Source: Acidobacteriota bacterium (GTDB taxonomy: Bacteria > Acidobacteriota > Terriglobia > Terriglobales > Acidobacteriaceae). Taken from it: a stretch of DNA of 20,875 nucleotides. Location of the stretch: positions 1 to 20,875 of the forward strand of contig JAJYSL010000061.1 of assembly GCA_021793595.1 (NCBI GenBank), given 5' to 3'. Every line of letters starts with the position of its first letter. The stretch's first letter is position 1. A model generated the notes under the pieces. That model was not told the origin of the DNA. It was given only the letters and a program-made list of their open reading frames with translations, and did no database searches. This document shows positions 8,127-16,821 of this stretch, piece after piece. The translations under genes and the position numbers were made by a program.

Positions 8127-8894
8127 ATGCAGCTAAGCGGTAAGGTTGCGATCGTGACGGGTGCCGGCTCAGGCATTGGCAGGGCGAGTGCGCAGCTCTT
8201 TGCGGAAGAAGGGGCCTCCGTAGTCGTCGTGGATTGGAGCAAGGAGGGCGGCGAGGAGACAGTGGAAACGATCCGCAAAAACGGCCATATAGCCACGTTC
8301 TGCTATGCGGATGTCTCCAAGGCCCAAGATACCGAGAAAATGGTTGAGACGGCTGTCAGGGAATATGGGAAGCTTGATGTCCTCTTCAACAATGCCGCTG
8401 TCCAAATCATGGCGAAGTTGGTGGACACGACTGAGGAAACATGGGACAGGATACATAGTGTTAACTTGAAGGGTTTTTTCTTAGGGTGCAAGTACGCCAT
8501 CCCCGCCATGATTCGCGCCGGCGGTGGATCGATCGTGAACATGTCTTCGGGGCTGGGACTCGTCGGCGATCCCGATTTGGTCGCCTATGGGGCGGCCAAG
8601 GGCGGGATCATAGCCTTTACGAAGGCGGCCGCAATGGGCTATGGGCCGAACAACATACGCGTCAATTGCATCTGTCCTGGCGACGTCAACACCCCCTTGC
8701 TCCAGGAATTCTTCGATAGCTTTCCTGATCCAGCTGGTTTCAGGAATGAAGTGAATTCGAAATACGCCTTGCGCAGGGTTGCCGAACCGCGAGAGATTGC
8801 GCAATTGGCAATGTTTCTCGCGTCGGATGCGTCCTCTTTTATGACAGCAAGCGTAGTAGTCATCGACGGCGGCCTAACTTCGAAGTGCTATTAG
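8127..8894 (+). CDS. SDR-family NAD(P)-dependent oxidoreductase
   Basis: Classical short-chain dehydrogenase of 255 residues, the standard family size. It probably oxidises a sugar or polyol hydroxyl in the cytoplasm. The Rossmann cofactor motif TGAGSGIG is at 11-18. Asp36 at the end of strand beta2 favours NAD over NADP. NNAA is at 88-91, and the catalytic tetrad is Asn113, Ser141, Tyr154 and Lys158 (YGAAK). The end DGGLTSKCY fits the usual ..DGG.. terminus. GGAGA at 8113-8117 supports the ATG at 8127. The TAG stop (8892-8894) is part of the 4-bp target duplicated by the IS that follows. Without the IS, the gene would sit about 52 bp upstream of the first GH38-like gene and would probably share its transcript. 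The substrate cannot be assigned from the sequence. Confidence 0.92.
   Translation: MQLSGKVAIVTGAGSGIGRASAQLFAEEGASVVVVDWSKEGGEETVETIRKNGHIATFCYADVSKAQDTEKMVETAVREYGKLDVLFNNAAVQIMAKLVDTTEETWDRIHSVNLKGFFLGCKYAIPAMIRAGGGSIVNMSSGLGLVGDPDLVAYGAAKGGIIAFTKAAAMGYGPNNIRVNCICPGDVNTPLLQEFFDSFPDPAGFRNEVNSKYALRRVAEPREIAQLAMFLASDASSFMTASVVVIDGGLTSKCY
8891..8894. repeat. Left copy of the TTAG target-site duplication
   Basis: TTAG at 8891-8894 matches TTAG at 10065-10068 and fits the YTAR target preference of IS5-subgroup elements. It overlaps the SDR stop codon TAG, which is kept intact. Confidence 0.75.
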
Positions 8895-10064
8895 GGAGAC
8901 TCAGATAAAGCCTGCGATCCTCACAGTTTACGCGGATAAAGTTGCAGATGGAGGCAAAGGGCGATGCGGCAGCAGACATTGGCGGTGGCTGAGGACGGCA
9001 GTTTCGAAAAGTATCGCAAGGCGGTGCGGTGCGAGGTTTTTTCGGGGAGATGGAGCGGATCGTGCCCTGGGCGGAGCTGGTGGCGCTGATCGAGCCGCGG
9101 TATCCGAAGGCCAGCAACCGCCGCCGCCCGGTGGGAGGGGAGCGGATGCTGCGCATTTATTTTTTACAGCAGTGGTTCAATTTGCCGGACCTTGCGGTGG
9201 AAGAAGCGCTCTACGAGTCGGCTTCGATGCGGCAATTTGTGGGCATCGATCTGGGCCAGGAACCAGTGCCGGACGAGACCACGATTTGCCGCTTACGCCA
9301 GCTGGAGAAGCAAGATTTGGGCGGCAAGATGCTGGACACGGTGAACTATCATCCGTGCGAGCGCGGCATCAAGATCGCGACCGGCACCATGGTGGATGCG
9401 ACCATCCTGCATGCGCCCAGTTCGACGAAGAACAAAGCGGGGCAGCGCGACCCGGAGATGCACCAGACAAAGAAGGGAAACCAGTGGCACTTCGGAACCA
9501 AGGCGCATGTGGGCGTGGACTCGAAGTCGAAGCTGGTGTATTCGGTGGCGACCTCGGCGGCCAGCGTGGCCGACAAGCACATGCTGCCCGACCTGCTGCA
9601 TGGCGAGGAGAAAAAAGTATGGGGCGACGGTGGTTATCAGGGACAGAGCAAGGCTATCCGAGAAGCCGCTCCCATGGCCCAGGACATGACCCATCGCCGG
9701 ACCAGGTTCAACAACTATGTGGATAAGTTACAAAAGAAAAAGAATACGATTAAGTCGAAAGTAAGGGCCAAAGTGGAACATGTCTTTCGCGTGCTGAAGC
9801 GGGAGTTCGGCTTCGACCGGGTAAGACACCGCGGGCTGGCCAAGAACCACAATCGACTGTGCGCCTGCTTTGCGCTGGTTCATCTCTATCACCACCGCAA
9901 GCGGCTACTTGTGGCGTAGAGTGCCCGGAGGCAGGCAATGGGCCTCGTGAACTGCAAATTCAACCTGCTGGGGCATCGCTTTCTGTCATGTCTTCCCGCA
10001 TACAGCTTGCATACCGCCGCTTGCGCATCGTAGCTGTCCAATCAAGCATCTGTGCAGAGGCTCC
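8895..10064 (+). mobile_element. IS5-family insertion sequence, 1,170 bp, complete
   Basis: The element starts GGAGACTCAG and ends so that its reverse complement reads GGAGCCTCTG. These are imperfect terminal inverted repeats matching at 8 of the first 10 positions. It is flanked by TTAG duplications at 8891-8894 and 10065-10068. It carries one transposase gene in two frames (8964-9919) and about 145 bp of non-coding right end. Size, target and transposase all fit the IS5 subgroup. Retained exact duplications suggest a recent insertion. Confidence 0.85.
8964..9919 (+). pseudogene. IS5-family transposase, N-terminus in a different frame (frameshift at a T6 run)
   Basis: DDE transposase. The frame from ATG 8964 (Shine-Dalgarno GGAGG at 8950-8954) encodes the usual IS5 start MRQQTLAVAEDGSFEKYRKA and then runs off frame. 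The rest lies in the -1 frame (open from GTG 9029). A -1 shift at TTTTTT (9037-9042) joins them as ..CEVF|FGEMERIVPW.., giving about 318 residues, the normal length. Catalytic motifs are present: Asp in MVDATI, Asp in WGDGGYQG and Glu in KVEHVFRVLKREFG, together with HQTKKGNQWHFG. Either one T has been lost and the element is inactivated, or slippage on the homopolymer restores the full protein. The internal GTG product of 296 residues lacks the N-terminal 26. Confidence 0.85.
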
Positions 10065-10068
10065 TTAG
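10065..10068. repeat. Right copy of the TTAG target-site duplication
   Basis: Second TTAG copy, directly after the IS right end CTCC. Joining it in place of the left copy restores an SDR stop codon followed by CTTGACCATTG and then the Shine-Dalgarno sequence of the next gene. Confidence 0.75.
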
Positions 10069-10116
10069 CTTGACCATTGCGATCGTTGAAGTTCGAACCC
10101 AAAGGAGATATCTTTC

Positions 10117-13100
10117 GTGTCGCTAAGTGCATTGCAAACAACTTCAGAAGATAATCGTCGGCTTCGCCGGTCAGGCTATGTTTCGTTGATGGTCACCCTG
10201 GGCCTCATGCTTGCCCTTCATACAGGTATTGCGATCTCCCAAGAGCGAACTGTCTGGCAGATTGGGAAACATGACAATGCTTCTTTGGAGTTCAAGCAGT
10301 GGTGGGACTTTTCGCAAGGGAAAGAACCTGTTTTCATCGTGGGCCAGAGCGATCCGAAGAAGGACTGGAGCAGTTTCCAGCCGGGCTCGGAGAATTCCAC
10401 GTACGGCGAACGGGTTCACCCATTTACTGTCCAATTCAATCTCGGGGCCAAGCCGCGTGGCACTTTTTATCTGACCGTGGACTTGCTTTTTAGAGGACCG
10501 CTGATACCTGCGTTCACTGTGAGCATCAACGGTAAAACGGGGGCATATAAGTTCCATCCCATTCAAAGCTACGAATTGGGAGATCCGGAGATGTACGACA
10601 ACATCGTCTCTTCCACTCAGCGCCTGCGAATCCCTTTGCCCGCCTCATTTTTCCGCGAGGGAAAAAACCAATTGGTGTTCAGTGTTGCGGGGGAGTCCGG
10701 ATCGACGATCTATCCGCATTCTGTCAAGAGCAATGGGGATAATTCAACGGGGATTTACTATGACGATGTTCAGCTAAGCAATGACTCGACCGCCCGGTTC
10801 GACGAAAGACATCTCCAGGCAGAGGCCCATCCCACCGTTTTTTACCGCCAGGACAAGAACAACAAACTGAAGGAGGTCGTCTTACTGAGCGCTGAGACCA
10901 GGGAGCATTTTGGATCTGGCACTGCCACGCTGAGATTGGAAGGAGGAAAGTATTCCTGCGCCCTACCGGGTGGTTATGATTTTGGGGAGAGCGAGTGTGC
11001 TGTCGAAGTGCAAGAATTTATCGGCGCGTCGCCAGGGAGATTGACAATACAACTGGGGAAAGTAGCCCAGTCCTTTGCTGTCTCGCTGGTTCCGCAGAAA
11101 AAATGGAAGCTGTTTGAAGTGCCAACGAACCACATCGACGCAGGTTACACGGATTATCGGCCAAAAACCTACGAGGTGCACAATCGGAACATCGATCAAG
11201 CGCTGGAAGCTTTCGCAACACACCCCTGGTACAAGTTCAACATCGATGGGTCGTTTGACTTGGAGCAGTATTGGGCGCATCGCGACAAGACGCGCCAGGA
11301 CAGCGTGGTGCAGGCGATCAAAAGCGACCGCATGGGGCTGCCCGGGTTGTTCTTCACGCTGGACACAGGCTTGGCCTCGCAGGAAGAGTTGTTCCGCCTA
11401 GGGTATTACAGCCAGAACTTTGGGCAACGGTACGGGATTCCTGTAGAGTACGCCAACCAGACGGATCTTCCAGCGCACACTTGGGCGTTGCCCTCGTTCC
11501 TGCATGCCCAAGGGGTCAAGTATCTCGTTGTCGCCAGCGATCCTTATCGCGGGCCCATCCTCCTTTACGGTGGTTTGCTCGGTAAGTCCCCCTTCTGGTG
11601 GCAAGGGCCGGATGGGGGCAAGGTCCTGACCTGGTATGCCTGGTTCTACCACCAGATGGAATACCTCTACGGGATGAATGATGTGATGAAGAAACCGGAA
11701 TTCCAGGCTGGCGTCACCTCCATACCGATTTTCTTGCAACACTATAGTCTGTCGAGCTATTCCGCGGACGCGGTCATGATTTATGGAAATATGTCCGACA
11801 ATCGACCATTCAATCCCTATGACGTGGGCTTCTCACAGAAATGGAACAGCGAGTTTGCTTATCCTAGGATCATCTCGGCAACTGCGCCGGATTTTTTCCA
11901 TTACATGGAGCAGAATTTCTCGAGCTCGTTTACGACTCTGCGAGGCGACGGAGGGGCAACATGGGAGGAAATGATCGCAGCCGATGCGAAGCACGCCGCG
12001 ATTCTGCGACGCTCCACAGAGCGGGCAGTGGCGGCGGAGGAATTAGCTTCACTGGGTGTGATTGTAAACAAAGACTACAAGTTCCCGATGGACCAGGACA
12101 ATGAGATGTGGCACAACCTGCTCCTATATTCGGAACACTCCTGGGGGGGGATTGGCAGGACTTGGCGTCATCCCGATGAGCAACTGGTGAAGAACCTGTA
12201 CCGCGCGAAGCAGGCGTTCAGCACGCAAGCGGAGATTCAGGTAGACGCACTGCTGCGGCGAGGCCTGGATCAGCTAACAAGCAAGGTGTCCGCGCAGGGG
12301 GACATGCTGCTGGTATTCAACTCTTTGTCGTGGGAACGCGGGGGATTGGTGGAAGTGGATTTGCCTCGTGGAGCCGGATTGGTGGATGTGCAAACGCGGC
12401 AGCCCGTATCCCTGGAGTTGGTGCGTCATGCCAAGGACGAAGATTTTGATAGAGTGCGTTTCTGGGCTGAAGGAATTCCGTCGCTTGGCTATCGGTGTTA
12501 CGCAATTTCGCAACCCACGTCGTCGACTCTAAGCAAAGCCGCCGTGGATTACTGGAGTTCGAGCCAAGGTGTACAGGGATCGACGCCGACAGTCGCATCT
12601 TCGAAAAACGAAATCGCCAACTCGAGCCAGGGCGTGATTGAGAATAAGTTTTACAAGGTCACTGTGGATCCGTCCCGGGGTGGGATTACAAGCATCTATG
12701 ATAAGCAACTGGGGCAGGAGTTGGTGAACCAGAAAAGCCCGTACCTCATGGATCAGTACCTGTATGTGGGATATGGACACGAGGGAGCCAGCAATCTACG
12801 CCAGCGGACGGAGTTTAACAGCTCCCTGCTGCAATATGGACCAGCGTTGCCACCGCCCGATCTACAGGTATCGACGGGTGGGGGTGGAAAGATCGTTGGG
12901 GTGAAGAAGACGGTTTGGGGAACGGTTCTGACCATAGAGGGCAGCGCGGCGCACACCCCGAAGATCGAGACGGAGATCCGCCTGTTTGATCAGGTGAAAC
13001 GGGTCGAGCTGGTGAACCGAGTTCACAAGGAACTTGTGCGCGCTCCCGAAGCAGTTTACTTTGCATTTCCTTTTCTTGGTCAGAACCCCACAGTTCGTTA

Positions 13101-13803
13101 TGAGATCCAGGATGGATGGGTAGATCCAAGCCGCGACGAGTTGCCGGGGGCAAACACCGAGTGGTTCTCTGCCCAGCACTGGGTAGCGGTGACGGACGAG
13201 AATCATAGCGTCGGATTGGCGCTGAACGAAGCGCCGTTATTCACGATTGGGGACATTGACCGGGGCCATTGGCCGAAGACCTTGGAGCATCCAGGGGACG
13301 GTACGATTTTTTCCTATGTCATGGATAACTACGATGGGGATGACGACCTGCCGTATCAGGGAGGGGATTTCACATTTCATTATGTGTTGACCAGCGAGAA
13401 GGAGTTCAATCCTGCGGGACTGGCGAGATTTAGCCGGGAAGCGGACAATCTACTGGAAACAAATTATGTGCGGATGGGATTTGATCGATCGGAACCTTCC
13501 ACGGAGGCTCTGAAGGAGGATCCGAACAGCCTTATATCAATTACCGGTGGACAAGTGATCTTATCCACATGGAAGGCGGCGGAAAACGGTCAAGGATATA
13601 TTCTGCGATTTTACAACACTACAGACCAGCCAGCCGAGGCGCAGGTAACTTTTCCGCACCTATTGTTCGATCAGGTTTATAGGTGCAACGCAGCAGAGAT
13701 TGATGAGAAGGGAATCGAGCCACAACAAAGTGAATTAAAGATCTCGCTGGGAGCGCATGAGATAGGCACGTACCGGGTGACTGGATTCCGGCTCGGACCT
13801 TAG
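10117..13803 (+). CDS. Secreted GH38-like glycosidase with PL4-like N-terminal module (paralogue 1)
   Basis: Exported enzyme of 1,228 residues. The GTG start is supported by AAAGGAGA at 10101-10108, 8 nt upstream. The signal peptide has a basic RRLRR stretch and the core LMVTLGLMLALHTGIAIS. Residues about 45-225 (VWQIGKHDN..., FIVGQSDPKKDW, FTVSINGK, FREGKNQLVFSV, YYDDVQLS) resemble the C-terminal beta-sandwich of family 4 rhamnogalacturonan lyases. The GH38-like catalytic region begins near 335: NHIDAGYTD with His339 and Asp341 as the metal-ligand pair, DGSFDLEQ, TDLPAHTW with Asp450 as the likely nucleophile position, and SPFWWQGPDGGKV. The typical all-beta C-terminal half follows (LLVFNSLSWERGGLVEVDLP onward). 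The first His of HxHxD is Thr here. It was probably cotranscribed with the SDR before the IS insertion. Specificity (alpha-mannose in characterised GH38) is unproven. Confidence 0.85.
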   Translation: MSLSALQTTSEDNRRLRRSGYVSLMVTLGLMLALHTGIAISQERTVWQIGKHDNASLEFKQWWDFSQGKEPVFIVGQSDPKKDWSSFQPGSENSTYGERVHPFTVQFNLGAKPRGTFYLTVDLLFRGPLIPAFTVSINGKTGAYKFHPIQSYELGDPEMYDNIVSSTQRLRIPLPASFFREGKNQLVFSVAGESGSTIYPHSVKSNGDNSTGIYYDDVQLSNDSTARFDERHLQAEAHPTVFYRQDKNNKLKEVVLLSAETREHFGSGTATLRLEGGKYSCALPGGYDFGESECAVEVQEFIGASPGRLTIQLGKVAQSFAVSLVPQKKWKLFEVPTNHIDAGYTDYRPKTYEVHNRNIDQALEAFATHPWYKFNIDGSFDLEQYWAHRDKTRQDSVVQAIKSDRMGLPGLFFTLDTGLASQEELFRLGYYSQNFGQRYGIPVEYANQTDLPAHTWALPSFLHAQGVKYLVVASDPYRGPILLYGGLLGKSPFWWQGPDGGKVLTWYAWFYHQMEYLYGMNDVMKKPEFQAGVTSIPIFLQHYSLSSYSADAVMIYGNMSDNRPFNPYDVGFSQKWNSEFAYPRIISATAPDFFHYMEQNFSSSFTTLRGDGGATWEEMIAADAKHAAILRRSTERAVAAEELASLGVIVNKDYKFPMDQDNEMWHNLLLYSEHSWGGIGRTWRHPDEQLVKNLYRAKQAFSTQAEIQVDALLRRGLDQLTSKVSAQGDMLLVFNSLSWERGGLVEVDLPRGAGLVDVQTRQPVSLELVRHAKDEDFDRVRFWAEGIPSLGYRCYAISQPTSSTLSKAAVDYWSSSQGVQGSTPTVASSKNEIANSSQGVIENKFYKVTVDPSRGGITSIYDKQLGQELVNQKSPYLMDQYLYVGYGHEGASNLRQRTEFNSSLLQYGPALPPPDLQVSTGGGGKIVGVKKTVWGTVLTIEGSAAHTPKIETEIRLFDQVKRVELVNRVHKELVRAPEAVYFAFPFLGQNPTVRYEIQDGWVDPSRDELPGANTEWFSAQHWVAVTDENHSVGLALNEAPLFTIGDIDRGHWPKTLEHPGDGTIFSYVMDNYDGDDDLPYQGGDFTFHYVLTSEKEFNPAGLARFSREADNLLETNYVRMGFDRSEPSTEALKEDPNSLISITGGQVILSTWKAAENGQGYILRFYNTTDQPAEAQVTFPHLLFDQVYRCNAAEIDEKGIEPQQSELKISLGAHEIGTYRVTGFRLGP

Positions 13804-13856
13804 CTGCCGACCTAGCGAAGCCATGATGGAATGCCACCTCGATCGATTCGACATTT

Positions 13857-13879
13857 GTTGGGAAGTTCGCTTCCCAGAA
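13857..13879. terminator. Small TTCG-loop hairpin after paralogue 1
   Basis: GGGAAG-TTCG-CTTCCC (13860-13875) forms a 6-bp stem with a UUCG tetraloop, extendable by an A-T and a G-T pair. It lies 57 nt after the GH38-like stop. No T run follows, so it may stabilise the 3' end or attenuate read-through rather than act as a full terminator. Confidence 0.35.
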
Positions 13880-13970
13880 ATCAAACAATTTCCAACCCTA
13901 ACAACAATTAGAAACGGAAACTGCACGCCTAAAGTAACGCTACGCGACTCTACCTAGGGAAAGGGCTGGA

Positions 13971-14000
13971 TTGGGCTCGCAGACAGGGTCGTTTTATAGA
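13971..14000 (+). promoter_or_regulatory. Weak candidate promoter for the permease operon
   Basis: TTGGGC (13971-13976), an 18-bp spacer and TATAGA (13995-14000) would start transcription near 14007, just before the Shine-Dalgarno sequence at 14012. Both boxes are only partial matches. The 221-bp gap after paralogue 1 makes an internal promoter plausible. Confidence 0.25.
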
Positions 14001-14024
14001 CAGCATTCTGAGAGGGAGTTTTGA

Positions 14025-15458
14025 TTGATACAAGACCGGCAATCTGAGCACGTTTTGAAGGCAGGCGCCTTAGGATCATTTGGGGCGGCTGCCTTGGGGG
14101 CCGTGATGATGTCGCCTGCCCTGGGCATCTACGCAAACCTCGGACTGATATCGGCCTCTGCTGGCAAGACGGCTCCTGCAGAATTCATCGTTGCGCTTAT
14201 TCTGACTCTCCCCACCGCAATCAGCTACGCCTGGATCGTCGGCGAAATACCATCTGCCGGAAGTGCCTACACGTGGCTGTGTGAGGCCGTAAATCCAATA
14301 GTCGGGACATGGGTAGGCTTGTTGTTGGTTGCTACCTATTTCCTTTCCGTGATCCTCCAGCCCATTCTGTTCGGACTTTTCTCTAACGAACTATTGCTGG
14401 CATTGTTTGGATACCATGCTGGCTACGGCGCGTGGTTTGCCGGGGTGGTCTTTTCAACAATTTTAGTTGCGCTTTTGGCCTACCCAGGAATTGAGGTTTC
14501 CGCCAAGGGATCCATTACGCTTACCGTAATCGAGGCGGCAGTCGTATTGGCCTTGGCTTGCACGCTCATTTTTTATTGTTTCCGCCACGGAAGACTAGAT
14601 CTCAGCCCATTTAACCCCGTCGCCTCTTTGAATGGCAGGCACGGTTTTTCTCTGGGACTGATCTTTGCTTTGTTAAGCTTTAGTGGCTTCGGAGTCATCG
14701 CGACGGCTGCGGAGGAGACAGAGTCTCCCCGCGAGGTCATTCCGCGCGCGCTTGTGACAGCCTGCCTCCTGCTGGGAGCATTCTGGGCCTTGAGCGCATG
14801 GGGTTTCTCGATGGTGCTTCCAGGACATGCGTGGGCGGCCTATGTGAACAAGGGCGAAAATCCTGTGGCGGTCATCGCGCGCCAGTATTGGGGGGCAGGC
14901 GCGATCATTGTGATCTTGACTGCGCTTACTTCTGCGCTTGGCGTTTATCTGGCATGCATCGTTGGTTATTCGCGGGTGGCGTACGCGATGGGGAGGGACG
15001 GGACCCTGCCAGCTTTTTTCGGACGGCTTCATCCGAAATACCGGACCCCCTGGAACGCCCAGCACGTGGTTCTCATCGTGACTTTGATCGTGACAGCCAT
15101 ATGGGGCCGTTGGCTTGGCGTGTATCTTTCATTCGACTGGTGGGGTTCGGTGGTGGTGTTCTTTGCTATGATCGCCAACATTTTTGTCAATGTTGGATGC
15201 GCTGTGTTTTTCTACCGATTTCGGCGCGCACGATTTAGTTGGTTCTGGCACTGCGCAGTGCCTCTAGTGGGAATTGCCGCAAGCATTCTTCCCCTAGTTT
15301 ATTCCTTCGGGCCTGATCTGTGGAATGCAGGCTGGCGACAAGGTCAAAGTATCATCGTGTGTTGTATCGCGGTGACGGTTCTTTCCGGGCTTTATTGTTT
15401 AGTGTTGCGCATTTGGAAGCCTGAGGTTTTCAGGGTCACTGCCACGAGAAGAAACTGA
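14025..15458 (+). CDS. APC-superfamily permease
   Basis: Integral inner-membrane transporter of 477 residues with about 12 hydrophobic segments, the normal size for amino acid/polyamine/organocation carriers. The first membrane segment carries the family's glycine/alanine-rich start (GSFGAAALGAVMMSPALGIYANLG). PSAGSAYTW matches the second helix, and FSGFGVIATAAEETESPREVIPRAL matches the conserved helix 6/loop signature (..E.A.EE..P.R..P.A). YSRVAYAMGRDGTLPAFFGRLHPKYRTPWNA is the conserved loop after helix 8. The start is a TTG supported by GAGGGAG at 14012-14018, 6 nt upstream. The first ATG would cut into helix 1. A carrier of this type within a sugar-degradation cluster is unusual, so the cargo could be an amine, amino acid or amino-sugar product. 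It is an ordinary permease otherwise, with no missing helix evident. Confidence 0.88.
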   Translation: MIQDRQSEHVLKAGALGSFGAAALGAVMMSPALGIYANLGLISASAGKTAPAEFIVALILTLPTAISYAWIVGEIPSAGSAYTWLCEAVNPIVGTWVGLLLVATYFLSVILQPILFGLFSNELLLALFGYHAGYGAWFAGVVFSTILVALLAYPGIEVSAKGSITLTVIEAAVVLALACTLIFYCFRHGRLDLSPFNPVASLNGRHGFSLGLIFALLSFSGFGVIATAAEETESPREVIPRALVTACLLLGAFWALSAWGFSMVLPGHAWAAYVNKGENPVAVIARQYWGAGAIIVILTALTSALGVYLACIVGYSRVAYAMGRDGTLPAFFGRLHPKYRTPWNAQHVVLIVTLIVTAIWGRWLGVYLSFDWWGSVVVFFAMIANIFVNVGCAVFFYRFRRARFSWFWHCAVPLVGIAASILPLVYSFGPDLWNAGWRQGQSIIVCCIAVTVLSGLYCLVLRIWKPEVFRVTATRRN

Positions 15459-15598
15459 TGAAAATTTCAATCTTGAAGATGACCACGGCATCAAAGCGGT
15501 TGTCACCGACATAGACAAAACCGGCGTCGTGTGTGTGTGAATTATCTAGAACCCGATAAGTGTTTTAGTCGAGTTGAAGAGAGCAAGGTTTCCAGAAA

Positions 15599-16789
15599 GT
15601 GACGAACAATCTTAGTTGCGAACCAACTGTATGGAATGGCCGAAAGGCCTACCAGTTGAGCAACGGGATCGTGCGTTTGGTGACCTTGACGGGCGGAGGT
15701 CACATTGCAGAATTCAGGTTTGAGGAATCGAGCGGACTCCCCAGCCTTAACCCTTTATGGAAGCCTCCATGGAAATCCATCGAACCCTATCAATACCGGT
15801 CGACACGCCACTCTTCACTCTATGGTTCCCTGACTGAGGGAAAGTTGCTCTCGGGAATTGCAGGACACAGCATCTGCCTGGATCGTTTTGGCCCACCCTC
15901 CGAGGAAGAAGCCGCTGAGGGCCTGTCTTTCCACGGCGAAGCCCCAGGCGCCGAGTGGAAAAAAAGATTCGTTCGGGTGAGCTCCGGGCATGTCTCTTTA
16001 GGACTATCGGTCCGTCTTCCTGCGGCCAACCTGCGGTTTCGTCGCGAGATCAGGCTGCACGAGGGAGAGTCGGTTGCGTACTATACCGAGACGACAAGCA
16101 ATCTTGCCCAGGCGGATCGCGCTTTCAACTGGCAGCAACACGTCACGCTGGGGCCTCCGTTTTTGGATCCCCAGGCCTGCGGAATTGTTCTGCCGGCAAC
16201 CCGCGGTATTACTTACCCAGATGACTACGATGAGGGTAAGTCTCTGTTGGAGCCGGGGAAAGAGTTTCGCTGGCCGCTCGCTCCTTTGCGCGGCGGAGGG
16301 TCTGTGGACTTAAGAAATGTATTGAACAGTCCCGGATTAGGGTTTGTTGTGGGATTGTTATTGGATGCCAGGAAAGAAACTGGATTCATCGCGTCCGTCA
16401 ACAAGAAAAGACGTCTTATATTCGGACATTGCTTTCCTCGAAAGCAATGTCCCTGGGTGGCCATTTGGGAAGAGAACCGGGCAGTTGCCGCTCCACCTTG
16501 GAAGCGGCGTGTGCAAGCCCGTGGTCTGGAGTTTGGCTCAACCGCGCTCCCTCTCCCACGGGACCAAGCCATGGCGATGGGTAATTTGTGGGGAACTCCC
16601 AACTTTGCCTATGTCCCGGCTCGCGGGCACTTGGAACTTCGATATGTTTCATTTTTAGCGCAACTTCCCTCGGACTTTCCGGATGTCGCCGATATCACGG
16701 TCGATGACAATCACATACTGATATTCGGGAGCAAGAGACGATCTCCCTTGCGTCTGTGTGCTTCGGGAGTTGCAGCATTTATAGCCTAA
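15599..16789 (+). CDS. Galactose-mutarotase-fold-like (aldose 1-epimerase superfamily-like) protein
   Basis: Protein of 396 residues with no signal peptide or membrane segment. The pattern of beta strands fits the galactose mutarotase-like fold: YQLSNGIVRLVTLTGGGHIAEFRF at the start, SFHGEAPGAEW, LRFRREIRLHEGESVAYYTETTSN, FNWQQHVTLGPPFLD, and WGTPNFAYVPARGHLELRYVSFL. FNWQQHVTLG.PF is the kind of Glu/His-bearing strand found in aldose epimerases, but I could not identify a precise family. The GTG start is the first in frame, with a weak AAGG about 10 nt upstream, so the start is uncertain. It lies 140 bp after the permease and 32 bp before the second GH38-like gene, probably cotranscribed. Likely roles are sugar anomer conversion or binding of a released sugar. 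Confidence 0.7.
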   Translation: MTNNLSCEPTVWNGRKAYQLSNGIVRLVTLTGGGHIAEFRFEESSGLPSLNPLWKPPWKSIEPYQYRSTRHSSLYGSLTEGKLLSGIAGHSICLDRFGPPSEEEAAEGLSFHGEAPGAEWKKRFVRVSSGHVSLGLSVRLPAANLRFRREIRLHEGESVAYYTETTSNLAQADRAFNWQQHVTLGPPFLDPQACGIVLPATRGITYPDDYDEGKSLLEPGKEFRWPLAPLRGGGSVDLRNVLNSPGLGFVVGLLLDARKETGFIASVNKKRRLIFGHCFPRKQCPWVAIWEENRAVAAPPWKRRVQARGLEFGSTALPLPRDQAMAMGNLWGTPNFAYVPARGHLELRYVSFLAQLPSDFPDVADITVDDNHILIFGSKRRSPLRLCASGVAAFIA

Positions 16790-16821
16790 GCATGTGCATA
16801 TTCTGAGGAGGCGTAGACGCA

